Part shown: piece after piece, positions 28,554-37,671 of the stretch
Layout of the letters: each line of letters begins with the position of its first letter
How positions within the stretch are numbered: the first letter of the stretch is position 1
NCBI GenBank assembly: GCA_963738615.1
Contig: CAVTXI010000019.1
Location: forward strand, 496,001-560,000
DNA: 64,000 nucleotides
Direction: 5' to 3'
Source of the DNA: CAVTWY01 sp963738615
GTDB lineage: Bacteria; Pseudomonadota; Gammaproteobacteria; Burkholderiales; Burkholderiaceae_C
Notes under the pieces: generated by a model
Database searches by the model: none
Seen by the model: the letters and a program-made list of their open reading frames with translations, nothing else
Told to the model about the DNA's origin: nothing
Position numbers and translations under genes: made by a program

Positions 28554-28612
28554 CCTCTTTAGCGGCATTTGTTTGGTGAAGCGCCCGCAATTCGGAGAAA
28601 TCGGCGCTGGGG
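28554..28612 (-). promoter_or_regulatory. SAM-II riboswitch upstream of metX
   Basis: On the minus strand the conserved SAM-II features appear in order: GCGCCGATTT (start of P1), ATTGCGGGCGC (P1 closing by GCGCC/GGCGC) and AAATGC followed by GCTAAAGAGG, the pseudoknot-forming 3' end. A -10-like TATACT (28619-28624) is just upstream. SAM-II elements control metA/metX-type genes, chiefly in alphaproteobacteria and some others; high SAM would switch metX off. Confidence 0.85.
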
Positions 28613-28707
28613 GCGGCGAGTATAAACAGCCGAACCGGAGGATGGGTCGATGATCACGAACGCCAGCAGCAACGCCGTACACAGCCCGGGCCTCGTGCGC
28701 CGCTGGC

Positions 28708-30384
28708 ATGCGTGCGATCGATACGCACTTTCCGACGCGCTACCTGACGTGGCTCGCGTGCGCGGTTGGCGGGCTGATCTGCGCATTCGCGTGGGTGGCG
28801 ATGCGCGGCGGTTTCGTGGGCTGGATCGCGCTGGTGCTGCTCGCGCTGGCTGTGCTCGGCATCCGCGACGTGCGCCAGACCAAACGTTCGGTGCTGCGCA
28901 ACTACCCCGTCGCAGGGCACCTGCGCTACCTGCTCGAATCGGTCCGCCCCGAGATTCGCCAGTACTTCATCGAGGGTGACCAAGAGGCCACGCCGTTCTC
29001 GCGCCAGCAACGATCCATCGTCTACCAGCGCGCCAAGGGTGAACTCGACAAGCGCCCTTTCGGCACGCAGCTCGACGTGCTGGCCGCCGGCTTCGAGTGG
29101 ATCAACCACTCGATGGCACCGTCGGTGATCGCGTCGAGCGACTTCCGCGTCACGATCGGTGGGCCCGCGTGCACGCAGCCCTACAGCGCGAGCGTTTTCA
29201 ACATTTCGGCGATGAGCTTCGGATCGTTGTCGGCCAACGCGATCCTGGCGCTGAACCTCGGCGCCAAACGAGGCGGCTTCGCGCACGACACCGGCGAAGG
29301 TTCGATCAGCGGCTACCACCGCGAGCACGGCGGCGACCTGATCTGGGAGATCGGGTCGGGCTACTTCGGCTGCCGCAACGACGACGGCACGTTCTCGATC
29401 GACCGCTTCGAGCACAACGCGAAGCAGCGCGCAGGTGAAGATGATCGAGTTGAAGCTGAGCCAGGGCGCCAAGCCCGGCCACGGCGGCGTGCTGCCCGCG
29501 GCCAAGGTCAGCGCCGAGATCGCCGCCGCGCGCGGCGTGCCGCAAGGCGTCGACTGTCTGAGCCCCGCGCAGCCACAGCGCCTTCGACACGCCCGAGCAG
29601 ATGATGCGGTTCATCCAGCTGCTGCGCGAACGTTCGGGCGGCAAGCCGGTCGGCTTCAAGTTCTGCGTCGGCCACCCGTGGGAGTGGTTCGCGATCTGCA
29701 AGGCGATGCTGGCCACCGGCATCACGCCCGACTTCATCGTCGTCGACGGCAAGGAAGGCGGCACCGGCGCCGCGCCACTCGAGTTCACCGACCACGTCGG
29801 CGCGCCGCTGCAGGAAGGGCCTGCTGCTGGTGCACAACACGCTGGTCGGCATCGGCCTGCGTGACCGCATCAAGATCGGCTGCGCCGGCAAGGTCGTCAG
29901 CGCCTTCGACATCGTGCGCGCGAGGGCGCTCGGCGCCGACTGGTGCAACGCCGCCCGCGGCTTCATGTTCGCGCTGGGCTGCATCCAGTCGCAAAGCTGT
30001 CACACCGACCGCTGCCCAACCGGTGTGGCGACGCAGGACCTGCGCAGGCAGGCTGCGCTGGTGGTGCCCGACAAGTCCGAGCGCGTCTACGCCTTCCACC
30101 ACAACACGATGCTGGCGCTGCGCGAGCTGCTTCAGGCCGCAGGCGTTCAGCATCCGCGCGAGATCACGGCGCATCACATCGTGCGGCGTCTCGACGACCA
30201 TCACGTGAAGCTGATGGCGCACCTGCTGCACTACACGCCGCCGGGGTCGGTGCTGGCGGCTGAACGCGGCGAGGCGTCGTGGCCGAATCGGGTGTACGAG
30301 TACTACTGGCCGATGGCGCGCAGCGACAGTTTTGCGATGGCGATGGCACCCGTCTCGATCAACCCGGTGGCTTCGTATCGATGA
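28708..30384 (+). CDS. FMN-binding glutamate-synthase-like protein with N-terminal membrane segment (frameshifted)
   Basis: About 558 residues. Two hydrophobic segments at the N-terminus (residues 12-50) are followed by LGIRDVRQTKRSVLRNYPVA and LESVRPEIRQYFIEGDQEAT, the hallmark start of this family. The glutamate-synthase FMN barrel follows: ISAMSFGSLSANAI, GGFAHDTGEGSIS, KMIELKLSQGAKPGHGG, VDGKEGGTGAAPLEF, and the cysteine cluster QSQSCHTDRCPTGVATQ resembling the 3Fe-4S-binding motif. Frameshifts near 29430, 29570 and 29815 split it, each looking like one extra base. The stop at 30384 lies 26 nt inside the convergent glutathione transferase gene. The in vivo reaction of these stand-alone proteins is unknown. 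Confidence 0.88.
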
Positions 30385-30973
30385 ACGACTGGCGCTGCAT
30401 CAGCTTCTCGTACAGCACGCCGAGCTTCGGGTGCGAGGAGCGCCAGTCGATGCCCGGGAAGCGGAAGTCGAGGTAGCCCAGCGACACGCCGACCGCGATG
30501 TCGGCGAGGTTGAGGTGGATGCCGGTGCAATAGGGTTTGTCGCCCAGGCCCTTGCTCATCGAGCCCAGCGCCGCGTGCACGCGGCTGAGTTGGCGTTCGA
30601 TCCAGACTTGGCAGCGCTGCGCGTCGGTGCGCCCGGCCCAGGTCTGCTCGAGCCGCACCAGGATCGCGGCGTCGCACACGCCGTCGGCCAGCGCTTCCCA
30701 TGTGCGCACCTCGGCACGCTCGCGCCCGGTGGAAGGGATGAGCTTGTGCAGCGGGCTCAGCATGTCGACGTACTCGACGATCACGCGCGAGTCGAACACC
30801 GCCTCGCCGCCTTCCATCACCAGGCACGGCACCTTGCCCAAGGGGTTCGACTCGAGGATGCGGTCGCTGCCCCAGACGTCTTCGAGCACCAGCTGGTAGT
30901 CGAGCTTCTTCTCGGCCAGGACGATGCGGACCTTGCGCACGTAGGGGCTGGTGAGGGCGCCGATGAGTTTCAT
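30359..30973 (-). CDS. Glutathione S-transferase family protein
   Basis: Protein of 204 residues with an N-terminal thioredoxin-like domain starting MKLIGALTSPYVRKVRIVLA (Ser/Tyr/Val around the active site), the contact motif GKVPCLVMEGG, and DSRVIVEYVD. The C-terminal helical domain includes TGIHLNLADIAVGVSLGYLD. The length and motifs fit the YibF-like GST group. The start at 30971-30973 is divergent from purB and 133 bp from it. The 3' ends of this gene and the FMN protein gene overlap by 26 nt on opposite strands. Confidence 0.88.
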   Translation of the reverse strand: MKLIGALTSPYVRKVRIVLAEKKLDYQLVLEDVWGSDRILESNPLGKVPCLVMEGGEAVFDSRVIVEYVDMLSPLHKLIPSTGRERAEVRTWEALADGVCDAAILVRLEQTWAGRTDAQRCQVWIERQLSRVHAALGSMSKGLGDKPYCTGIHLNLADIAVGVSLGYLDFRFPGIDWRSSHPKLGVLYEKLMQRQSFIDTKPPG

Positions 30974-31106
30974 GATGACGCGCGCTTTCTTTTTGGTCGT
31001 CTTGTGAGTCTTGTGAGGCGGCGAATTCTACGAACGCAGGTTCGTGCGCGCGCCACTCAGCATCGTCGTCGGCCGCGCACGGCTTCTACAATTCCGCCGC
31101 TTTCGC

Positions 31107-32474
31107 ATGGAACTGTCCCCTCTCACCGCCCTGTCGCCGCTGGACGGCCGCTATGCCGCCAAGGTCGCGTCGCTGCGTGCGCACTTGTCCGAATTTGGCC
31201 TGATGCGCTCGCGCGTGCAGGTCGAAGTGGAGTGGTTCATCGCGCTGTCGGACGCCGGCTTCGACAACTTCCCGCCGCTGCCCGAAGCCGCGCGCGGGCT
31301 GATGCGCGGTGTCGTGGCGCGCTTCTCGATCGACGACGCGCAAGCCATCAAGGACATCGAGCGCAAGACGAACCACGACGTTAAGGCGGTTGAATACTGG
31401 CTGAAGGCGCGCGTCGAATCCATGCCCGGTCTGGTGCACTCGGGTGAGTTCATCCACTTCGCCTGCACCAGCGAGGACATCAACAACACCAGCCATGCGT
31501 TGATGCTGCGCGGCGCGCGCGACCAGGTGCTGTTGCCCGCACTCGATGCGTTGATCGCGACGATGAAAGCGATGGCGCATGCCCACGCGGGCCGCGCGAT
31601 GCTGGCGCGCACCCACGGTCAGACCGCCAGCCCGACCACGCTGGGCAAGGAAGTCGCCAACGTCGCGGCTCGGCTTGGGCGCGCACGCGAACAGGTGGCT
31701 GCGGTACGCCCGCGCGCGAAGATGAACGGCGCCGTCGGCAACTACAACGCGCATGTGGCCGCGCGCCCCGATGTCGACTGGCCGGCCTTCGCCGAACACG
31801 TCGTGACGCGCCAACTCGGGCTCGACTTCAACCCCTACTCGATCCAGATCGAGCCGCACGACTGGATGGCCGAGTTGTTCGACGCGATCACGCGCACCAA
31901 CACGATCCTGATCGACTGGTCACGCGACGTGTGGGGCTACGTGTCGCTGGGCTACTTCCGCCAGCGCACGGTCGACGGCGAAGTCGGAAGCTCGACGATG
32001 CCGCACAAGGTCAACCCGATCGACTTCGAGAACGCCGAGGGCAACCTGGGCGTGGCGAACGCGCTGCTGGCGCACTTTTCGCACAAGCTGCCGATCAGCC
32101 GCTGGCAGCGTGACCTGACCGACAGCACCGTGCTGCGCAACGTCGGCGTCGCGCTGGGCCACACGCTGCTGGCGTGGGACAACCTGCTGCGCGGGCTGGC
32201 GAAGCTCGACGTCAACCACGCCGCGATCGACGCCGACCTCGACGCGTCGTGGGAAGTGCTGGGCGAAGCCATCCAGACCGTGATGCGCCGCCACGGTTTG
32301 CCCGAACCCTATGAGCAACTGAAGGCGTTGACGCGCGGCAAGACCGTGACGGCCGACCTGCTGCGCGGCTTCATCGCGCAACTGGCGCTGCCCGACGCCG
32401 ACAAGCAGCGTTTGCTTGAACTGACGCCCGCGGGCTACACCGGCCTGGCGGAGCAACTGGCGCGCAAGCTGTGA
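31107..32474 (+). CDS. purB: Adenylosuccinate lyase
   Basis: Protein of 455 residues acting twice in purine synthesis (release of fumarate from SAICAR and from adenylosuccinate). The signature GSSTMPHKVNPIDFENAEGN is complete, including the catalytic Ser loop, and THGQTASPTTLGKE and TSEDINNTSHALML match the active site. ATG 31107 starts the MELSPLTALSPLDGRYA region typical of the enzyme. A TACAAT box (31087-31092) ends only 14 nt before the ATG, giving a leader of about 8 nt without a Shine-Dalgarno sequence. pyrF follows with a 4-nt overlap. Confidence 0.96.
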   Translation: MELSPLTALSPLDGRYAAKVASLRAHLSEFGLMRSRVQVEVEWFIALSDAGFDNFPPLPEAARGLMRGVVARFSIDDAQAIKDIERKTNHDVKAVEYWLKARVESMPGLVHSGEFIHFACTSEDINNTSHALMLRGARDQVLLPALDALIATMKAMAHAHAGRAMLARTHGQTASPTTLGKEVANVAARLGRAREQVAAVRPRAKMNGAVGNYNAHVAARPDVDWPAFAEHVVTRQLGLDFNPYSIQIEPHDWMAELFDAITRTNTILIDWSRDVWGYVSLGYFRQRTVDGEVGSSTMPHKVNPIDFENAEGNLGVANALLAHFSHKLPISRWQRDLTDSTVLRNVGVALGHTLLAWDNLLRGLAKLDVNHAAIDADLDASWEVLGEAIQTVMRRHGLPEPYEQLKALTRGKTVTADLLRGFIAQLALPDADKQRLLELTPAGYTGLAEQLARKL

Positions 32475-33319
32475 CGCTGGCTTTCGTTGACCGGCTGCGT
32501 GCCGCCGAACGCGCCCACGACACGCTGCTGTGCGTCGGCCTCGACCCCGAGCCCGACCGCTTCCCTGAACCCTGGTGCGGCGACGCGTCGAAGATCTTCG
32601 ACTTCTGCGCTCGCATCGTCGACGCCACGCTCGACGTGGTGCTGGCGTTCAAACCGCAGATCGCTTACTTCGCTGCGCACCGCGCCGAAGACCAGCTCGA
32701 GCGGCTGATCGCGCACATTCGCGCTGCGGCGCCCGGCGTGCCGGTCATCCTGGACGCCAAGCGCGGCGACATCGGCTCGACCGCCGAGCAGTACGCGCGC
32801 GAAGCCTTCGTGCGCTACGGCGCCGACGCCGTGACGTTGTCGCCGTACATGGGCCTTGATTCGCTCGAGCCCTACCTCGCCTACGACGGCAAGGGCCTCT
32901 TCCTGCTGTGCCGCACGTCGAACTCCGGCGGCAACGACGTGCAGAACCTCGGGCTCATCGCAGATGCCGACGGCAACGCACCGGCGGAACGTGTGTTCGA
33001 GCGCGTCGCGCGTCTGGCCGCGGGGCGTTGGCGGCGTGAACAACGCGTGGGCCTTGTCGTCGGCGCCACGTACCCCGACGAGATCGCGTGCGTGCGTGCG
33101 ATAGCGCCGCACGCGCCACTGCTGATTCCGGGCGTCGGCGCACAAGGCGGCGACGCGCAATCGGCGGTGCGCCACGGCTGGCGAAGTGACGCGCCGATCG
33201 CCGTCAACTCATCGCGCGCGATCCTCTATGCCGGCAAGACGCTCGACGACATCGGCGCTGCGGCGCGGCGCGCGGCACTCGCGGCCCGCGAAACGTTGCG
33301 TCCTGCGCCAGTGCGCTGA
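32471..33319 (+). CDS. pyrF: Orotidine 5'-phosphate decarboxylase (type 2)
   Basis: Protein of 282 residues producing UMP. The catalytic Asp-Lys-Asp group lies in ILDAKRGDIGSTAEQYA. LLCVGLDPEPDRFP and VNSSRAILYAG are typical of the bacterial type 2 enzymes, which are longer than the E. coli type. GTG start overlaps the purB stop (GTGA, 32471-32474), which implies translational coupling of purine and pyrimidine genes. Confidence 0.95.
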   Translation: MTLAFVDRLRAAERAHDTLLCVGLDPEPDRFPEPWCGDASKIFDFCARIVDATLDVVLAFKPQIAYFAAHRAEDQLERLIAHIRAAAPGVPVILDAKRGDIGSTAEQYAREAFVRYGADAVTLSPYMGLDSLEPYLAYDGKGLFLLCRTSNSGGNDVQNLGLIADADGNAPAERVFERVARLAAGRWRREQRVGLVVGATYPDEIACVRAIAPHAPLLIPGVGAQGGDAQSAVRHGWRSDAPIAVNSSRAILYAGKTLDDIGAAARRAALAARETLRPAPVR

Positions 33320-33327
33320 GAGGCTCG

Positions 33328-34344
33328 TCAGACGACGCGGGCGCCCGACCGGCGCACGATCTCGGCCCACTTCACCATCTCGGCCTTGATGTGAGCCGTG
33401 AATTCGGTGCTGGTGCTGCCGCTGAGTTCGGCGCCTTGCCACAGCAGACGCTCCTTCATGCGCGGCGCGATCAGCGCGAGGGTGGCGGCCTTTTGGACGT
33501 ACTCGACGATGTCGGCGGGCGTACCGGCCGGCGCCAGCAGGCCGAACCACGAGCTGGCCTCGAAGCCCTTGAGCTCGGGCAGTCCCGATTCGGCGATGGT
33601 TTGTAGTTGCGGCAGGCCCGTGGCCCGCTTCGCGCTGGTGACCGCAAGCGCCTTGAGCTTGCCCGCGCGGATGTGCGGCAGCGACGACGGCAGGTCGTCG
33701 AACATGATGTCGACTTCGCCGCCCTGCAGCTTGGTCATGGCCACCCGGTTGTTCGGGTAGGCGATATGAACCATGAAGCTGTTGGTGGTGGCTTTGAACA
33801 GCTCGCCGGCCAGGTGGACCGACGTGCCGTTGCCGCCCGAGCCCATCGTGAGTTTGGCCGGGTTGGCCTTCAACACGCGCACCAGGTCGGCCATGGTGGC
33901 GATGCCGTAGTTGTCGGCAGCCACGTTGTTCATCACGACGACGCTGGGCACGCCTGCGACCATCGTCACCGGCGTGAAGTTCTTGACCGGGTCGTAGGCC
34001 AGCTTGGCGACCATCGACGCGTTGATCGCGTGGGTGCCCGCGGTGCCCATCAGGAAGGTGTAGCCGTCGGCCGGGGCCTTGGCGACTTCGGCCGCGCCGA
34101 GGCTGCCGCTCTCTCCGGGCACGTTATCAACCACGATGGGTTGGCCGAAGATGCGTTGCAACTCGCCCGCGAGCGTGCGTGCCAGGATGTCGGTGGTGCC
34201 GCCGGCCGCGTACGGCACGACGAGTCGGATGGGCTTGTTCGGCCACGGATCCTGCGACTGCGACTGGGCCAGTGCCGCGGTGGTTCGGGTGGCCATCGCA
34301 AGGGTTGCGACGGTGCACAGGGCGGCGCGGCGGTTGACTTTCAT
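33328..34344 (-). CDS. Tripartite tricarboxylate transporter (Bug family) receptor 3
   Basis: Periplasmic receptor of 338 residues with a twin-Arg-like start (MKVNRRAALCTV) and cleavage near LAQSQSQ. The Bug pattern follows: WPNKPIRLVVPYAAGGTTDI, IVVDNVPGESGSLG, YPNNRVAMTKLQGGEVDIM and the end VRRSGARVV. It lies alone, convergent to purB-pyrF with 8 nt between stops and with no transporter membrane genes nearby. The ligand is unknown. Confidence 0.9.
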   Translation of the reverse strand: MKVNRRAALCTVATLAMATRTTAALAQSQSQDPWPNKPIRLVVPYAAGGTTDILARTLAGELQRIFGQPIVVDNVPGESGSLGAAEVAKAPADGYTFLMGTAGTHAINASMVAKLAYDPVKNFTPVTMVAGVPSVVVMNNVAADNYGIATMADLVRVLKANPAKLTMGSGGNGTSVHLAGELFKATTNSFMVHIAYPNNRVAMTKLQGGEVDIMFDDLPSSLPHIRAGKLKALAVTSAKRATGLPQLQTIAESGLPELKGFEASSWFGLLAPAGTPADIVEYVQKAATLALIAPRMKERLLWQGAELSGSTSTEFTAHIKAEMVKWAEIVRRSGARVV

Positions 34345-34450
34345 GGGGTGTCAAAAGCAAGTCGAGGACGTCGAGGCATGCTAGTGACGCGGCGCGCACG
34401 GTCAGCGTGCCTAATCGACGAGTTGCGGAGTTGGTGCGAAGACCGAGACT

Positions 34451-34520
34451 AAAAAAAGACGGGGGGCGGGACGTGGAGTGTCGAAGCTCGCTCTCTTAAC
34501 CTCGACTCGCCCGCCCCCCT
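34451..34520 (-). terminator. Long-stem intrinsic terminator after the small basic ORF
   Basis: On the minus strand GGGGGGCGGG (34510-34519) pairs with CCCGCCCCCC (34461-34470) around a loop that itself can fold (GAGTCGA with TCGACACTC), followed by GTC and seven T. It starts 7 nt after the stop of the small ORF at 34527 and could end that transcript or a short structured RNA. Confidence 0.65.
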
Positions 34521-34526
34521 TGGACG

Positions 34527-34670
34527 TCAACCGGTCCGAAACCTGACGTGCCGCCGGAGCCCGAGGGGCTCAGGCCGGCCTTGACGCTCGATCTTGACGC
34601 CCTGCGCCACCTTCGTGGAGCCGCCGGTGGCCCTTCGCGGCGACGCCTTGGGCGATTTCGTGACATTCAT
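34527..34670 (-). CDS. Small basic protein of 47 residues; unknown function
   Basis: It starts at ATG 34668-34670 with GGAGAAACCGCG upstream and reads MNVTKSPKASPRRATGGSTK, ending LGLRRHVRFRTG. The product is strongly basic (Lys/Arg), without hydrophobic segments. A good ribosome-binding site and a terminator 7 nt after the stop argue that it is expressed. I do not recognise the family. The interval 34671-34914 to the ABC ATPase gene shows nothing else convincing. Confidence 0.5.
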   Translation of the reverse strand: MNVTKSPKASPRRATGGSTKVAQGVKIERQGRPEPLGLRRHVRFRTG

Positions 34671-34914
34671 CGCGGTTTCTCCGGCTTCTGGCGTCGGTGG
34701 AAAGCGACGAGCGTCGGGAAACACGGGTTGCAAAGTTGTCGGTCAATGTCAAAGCCACATGTGACGAACTGTTTGATCAGAGACGAACCGTAAACGTTCG
34801 CGGCGGCTTTGCAGGCATACAGAAAAGCGACGCTCGTGAACGATTTCACGAATCGGGCGCGGCTGTTGGGCTGGCCGATGTGTTCGAGCGCCCAGGCCGG
34901 GCGCGCCGCGGGTG

Positions 34915-36606
34915 TCAGCTGGCCGTGCGATAGCCGCGCGGCAACGCGGCCAGCAGGCGGCGCGTGTATTCCTCGCGCGGCGCCGCCATCAGGGTGTCGG
35001 CACGGTCCTGCTCGACCACCTCGCCATCCTTCATCACCAGCACCTCGTCGGCCAGGAAGCGCACGACGCCGAGGTCGTGGCTGATGAAGACGTACGCCAG
35101 GCCGAGTTCGTCCTGGAGGTCGCGCAACAAGTTGAGCACCTGCGCCTGCACGCTCACGTCGAGCGCGCTGACGGCTTCGTCGAGCACCAGCACCTCGGGG
35201 TCGAGCGTCAGTGCGCGCGCGATCGCGATGCGCTGGCGCTGTCCACCCGAGAACTCGTGGGGGTACTTGCCCAACGCGCTGACTTCGAGCCCCACCTTGC
35301 CCAGCAACGCGGCGGCGCGGGCTTCGCGGTCCGCGCGCGACGCGCCGATGCGGTGGATCTCCATCGGCTCGGCCAGCGTCTGCGCAATCGTGAAGCGCGG
35401 GTTGAGCGAGGCATACGGGTTCTGGAACACGATCTGGATGCGGCGGCGCAACACCTGCCGGTCTTCGGCCGACATCAGCAGCAGGTCGCGGCCGTCGAAG
35501 ATCACCTTGCCGCCGGTGGGCTCGTGCAGCCGCAACAGCGTCAGCCCCATCGTGGTCTTGCCCGAGCCCGACTCGCCCACCACGCCCAGCGTGTGGCCCT
35601 TGCGCAACTTGAAGTTGACGTTGCGGACGGCCTTGAATTCCTTCCTGCGGAAGAGGCCCTCGCGCAGGAAGAAGCTCTTGGCCAGCGACTGAACCTCGAG
35701 CACGACGGGTGCGTCGGGGTTTTTCGGCTTGGCGGTGACGTTGACCTTGCGCCCGGCCATGTGGTCGTCGATGACCGGCAGGCGCGCGCCGACGTGACCG
35801 ACGCTGGGTCGGCACGACAGCAGCGCCTGGGTGTAGGCGTCTTGCGGCGCGGTGAAGATCTGCGCCACCGGCCCCTGCTCGCGCACGACGCCCTGACGCA
35901 TCACAACCACGTGGTCGGCGATCTCGCCCACCACGCCCAGGTCGTGGCTGATGAAGAGCACGCTCATCGCGTGGCGCTTCTGAATGCCCTCGATCAGCTC
36001 GAGGATCTGGCGCTGGATCGTCACGTCGAGCGCGGTCGTCGGCTCGTCGGCGATCAGCAGCTTGGGCTCGCACGCCAGTGCCATCGCGATCATCACGCGT
36101 TGCTGCTGGCCGCCCGACATCTCGTGCGGATAAAAGCCCAGGCGCCGTTTCGGGTCGGGCAGGCCGACTTCGACGAAAAGTTGCTCGGCGCGCTCCATGG
36201 CTTGGCGTTTGCTCATGCCCAGGTGGCGCATCAGCGGCTCGACCACTTGCGCGCCCACCGTGAACACCGGGTTCAGCGACGACATCGGGTCCTGGAACAC
36301 GCAGGCGATCTCGCGTCCGCGTAGCGCCAGTAGGCGCTCGGTCGACGCCTGCAGCAGGTCTTGCCCTTGCCACAGGATCCGGCCGCGGCGCTCGGCGTTG
36401 TCGGGCAGCAGGTTCAGGATCGACATCGCCGTGACGCTTTTGCCCGACCCCGACTCGCCCACCAGCGCCACGGTGCTGTTGGCCGGAATGTCGAACGACA
36501 CGCCCTTGACTGCCTGAACCACCTGCTGATCGCCCTTGTCATCGCGACCCAGCCGGAACGAGACGTGCAGGTCCTGGATGCTCAGCAGGCTCGAACCGTC
36601 ACTCAT
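34915..36606 (-). CDS. Peptide/nickel-type ABC transporter, double ATP-binding protein (DppD-DppF fusion)
   Basis: Intact cytosolic ATPase of 563 residues with two nucleotide-binding domains. First: Walker A GESGSGKSVT, QDPMSSLNPVFTVGAQ, signature MSGGQQQR, Walker B LLIADEPTTALD. Second, from about residue 280: GESGSGKTTM, FQNPYASLNPRFTIAQ, FSGGQRQR, LVLDEAVSALDVSVQ. Each domain has its own oligopeptide-type insert and C-terminal region. It energises import by the two permeases encoded upstream. Its ATG (36604-36606) overlaps the permease stop in ATGA. Confidence 0.95.
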   Translation of the reverse strand: MSDGSSLLSIQDLHVSFRLGRDDKGDQQVVQAVKGVSFDIPANSTVALVGESGSGKSVTAMSILNLLPDNAERRGRILWQGQDLLQASTERLLALRGREIACVFQDPMSSLNPVFTVGAQVVEPLMRHLGMSKRQAMERAEQLFVEVGLPDPKRRLGFYPHEMSGGQQQRVMIAMALACEPKLLIADEPTTALDVTIQRQILELIEGIQKRHAMSVLFISHDLGVVGEIADHVVVMRQGVVREQGPVAQIFTAPQDAYTQALLSCRPSVGHVGARLPVIDDHMAGRKVNVTAKPKNPDAPVVLEVQSLAKSFFLREGLFRRKEFKAVRNVNFKLRKGHTLGVVGESGSGKTTMGLTLLRLHEPTGGKVIFDGRDLLLMSAEDRQVLRRRIQIVFQNPYASLNPRFTIAQTLAEPMEIHRIGASRADREARAAALLGKVGLEVSALGKYPHEFSGGQRQRIAIARALTLDPEVLVLDEAVSALDVSVQAQVLNLLRDLQDELGLAYVFISHDLGVVRFLADEVLVMKDGEVVEQDRADTLMAAPREEYTRRLLAALPRGYRTAS

Positions 36607-37661
36607 TCCAGACCCCTCAGCTTCGGGTCGAGCGCATCGCGCGCGGCGTCGGCCATCATCGAGAAGGCGGTGACGAACACGCCCATGAAGATCGTGGCAA
36701 CGACGAGCTGCCACCAGTAGCCCAGCACCAGTTCGCTCTGCGCCTCGGCCAGCATCGTGCCCCAGCTGACCTGGTCGACCGACACACCCAGGCCGAGGTA
36801 CGACAGGATCACCTCGGACTTGATGCACGACACCACAAGCAGCGCCATGCGCACCAGCACCACGTGGCTGACGTTCGGCAGGATGTGCTTGAAGATGCGC
36901 GACCAGGTCGATGCGCCGATCGCTTCGGCCGACCGCACGTACTCGCGGGTGGAATGCTTGATGAACTCGGCGCGCACCTGGCGGTACACGCCCGCCCAGT
37001 TCGTCAAGCCCAGGATGATCACGATGATCAGCGCGCCGCGCTGGTTCAACGCTGCGGCGATGGCGAAGATCAGCAGGATGTTCGGCACCGCCTCGGTGAC
37101 GTTGTAGAACCACTCGAGGGCATCGCCGAGCTTGCCGCCGAAGAAACCGCCCAGGGCGCCGAGCAGCGTGCCGACGACGGTGGCGAACAGCGCGGCGGCC
37201 ACGCCGACGAAGACCGACACCATCGTCCCCTGCATCGCCTTGCTCAGCACGTCGCGGCCGAGGCGGTCGCCACCGAAAGGCAGCGTGTCTTTCTTGACCG
37301 TCTCGGTCGTCTTCATCTGCGCCGCGCGTTCGGCCCATTCCTTGTACTTCGGCGCCAACGGGTCGATGTCGGACAAGTCGACATTCGGGCCTTTGGGCGC
37401 ATCGATCTGGGTCGTAGCTTCGGGCGCGCGTGGGCCCAGGAATGACGGCGGCGCATTGGGCACCCCTGCCTCGACCTGCCACCGGCTGGCGACAAGGCCA
37501 GTCGCCGACAGCAGGATCAGCAGCAGGAAAGCCAGCACGATCACCAGCGAGATCAGGCCCGCGCGGTCGCGGCGGAAGCGCTTCCACGCCGACGCCCAGA
37601 CGCTTTCGGATCGTTCGGCTGCCGCGTCGGCCTGGGCTCGGGACAAGGCAGTGGTCGTCAT
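36603..37661 (-). CDS. Peptide/nickel-type ABC transporter permease 2 (DppC-like)
   Basis: Inner-membrane protein of 352 residues. After an N-terminal helix (about 32-55) and a periplasmic segment comes the DppC core, with GDRLGRDVLSKAMQGTMVSV and the coupling motif EYVRSAEAIGASTWSRIFKH. There are six helices in total. It pairs with the DppB-like permease, encoded 10 nt upstream. The long periplasmic part between helix 1 and the core (about residues 60-125) is a feature of permeases like E. coli YejE. Confidence 0.93.
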   Translation of the reverse strand: MTTTALSRAQADAAAERSESVWASAWKRFRRDRAGLISLVIVLAFLLLILLSATGLVASRWQVEAGVPNAPPSFLGPRAPEATTQIDAPKGPNVDLSDIDPLAPKYKEWAERAAQMKTTETVKKDTLPFGGDRLGRDVLSKAMQGTMVSVFVGVAAALFATVVGTLLGALGGFFGGKLGDALEWFYNVTEAVPNILLIFAIAAALNQRGALIIVIILGLTNWAGVYRQVRAEFIKHSTREYVRSAEAIGASTWSRIFKHILPNVSHVVLVRMALLVVSCIKSEVILSYLGLGVSVDQVSWGTMLAEAQSELVLGYWWQLVVATIFMGVFVTAFSMMADAARDALDPKLRGLE

Positions 37662-37671
37662 CGCGGTTTCG

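Noticed and set aside
34912..36324. Plus-strand frame of 470 codons opposite the ABC ATPase
   Set aside because: Antisense shadow of an intact double ATPase; composition not protein-like.
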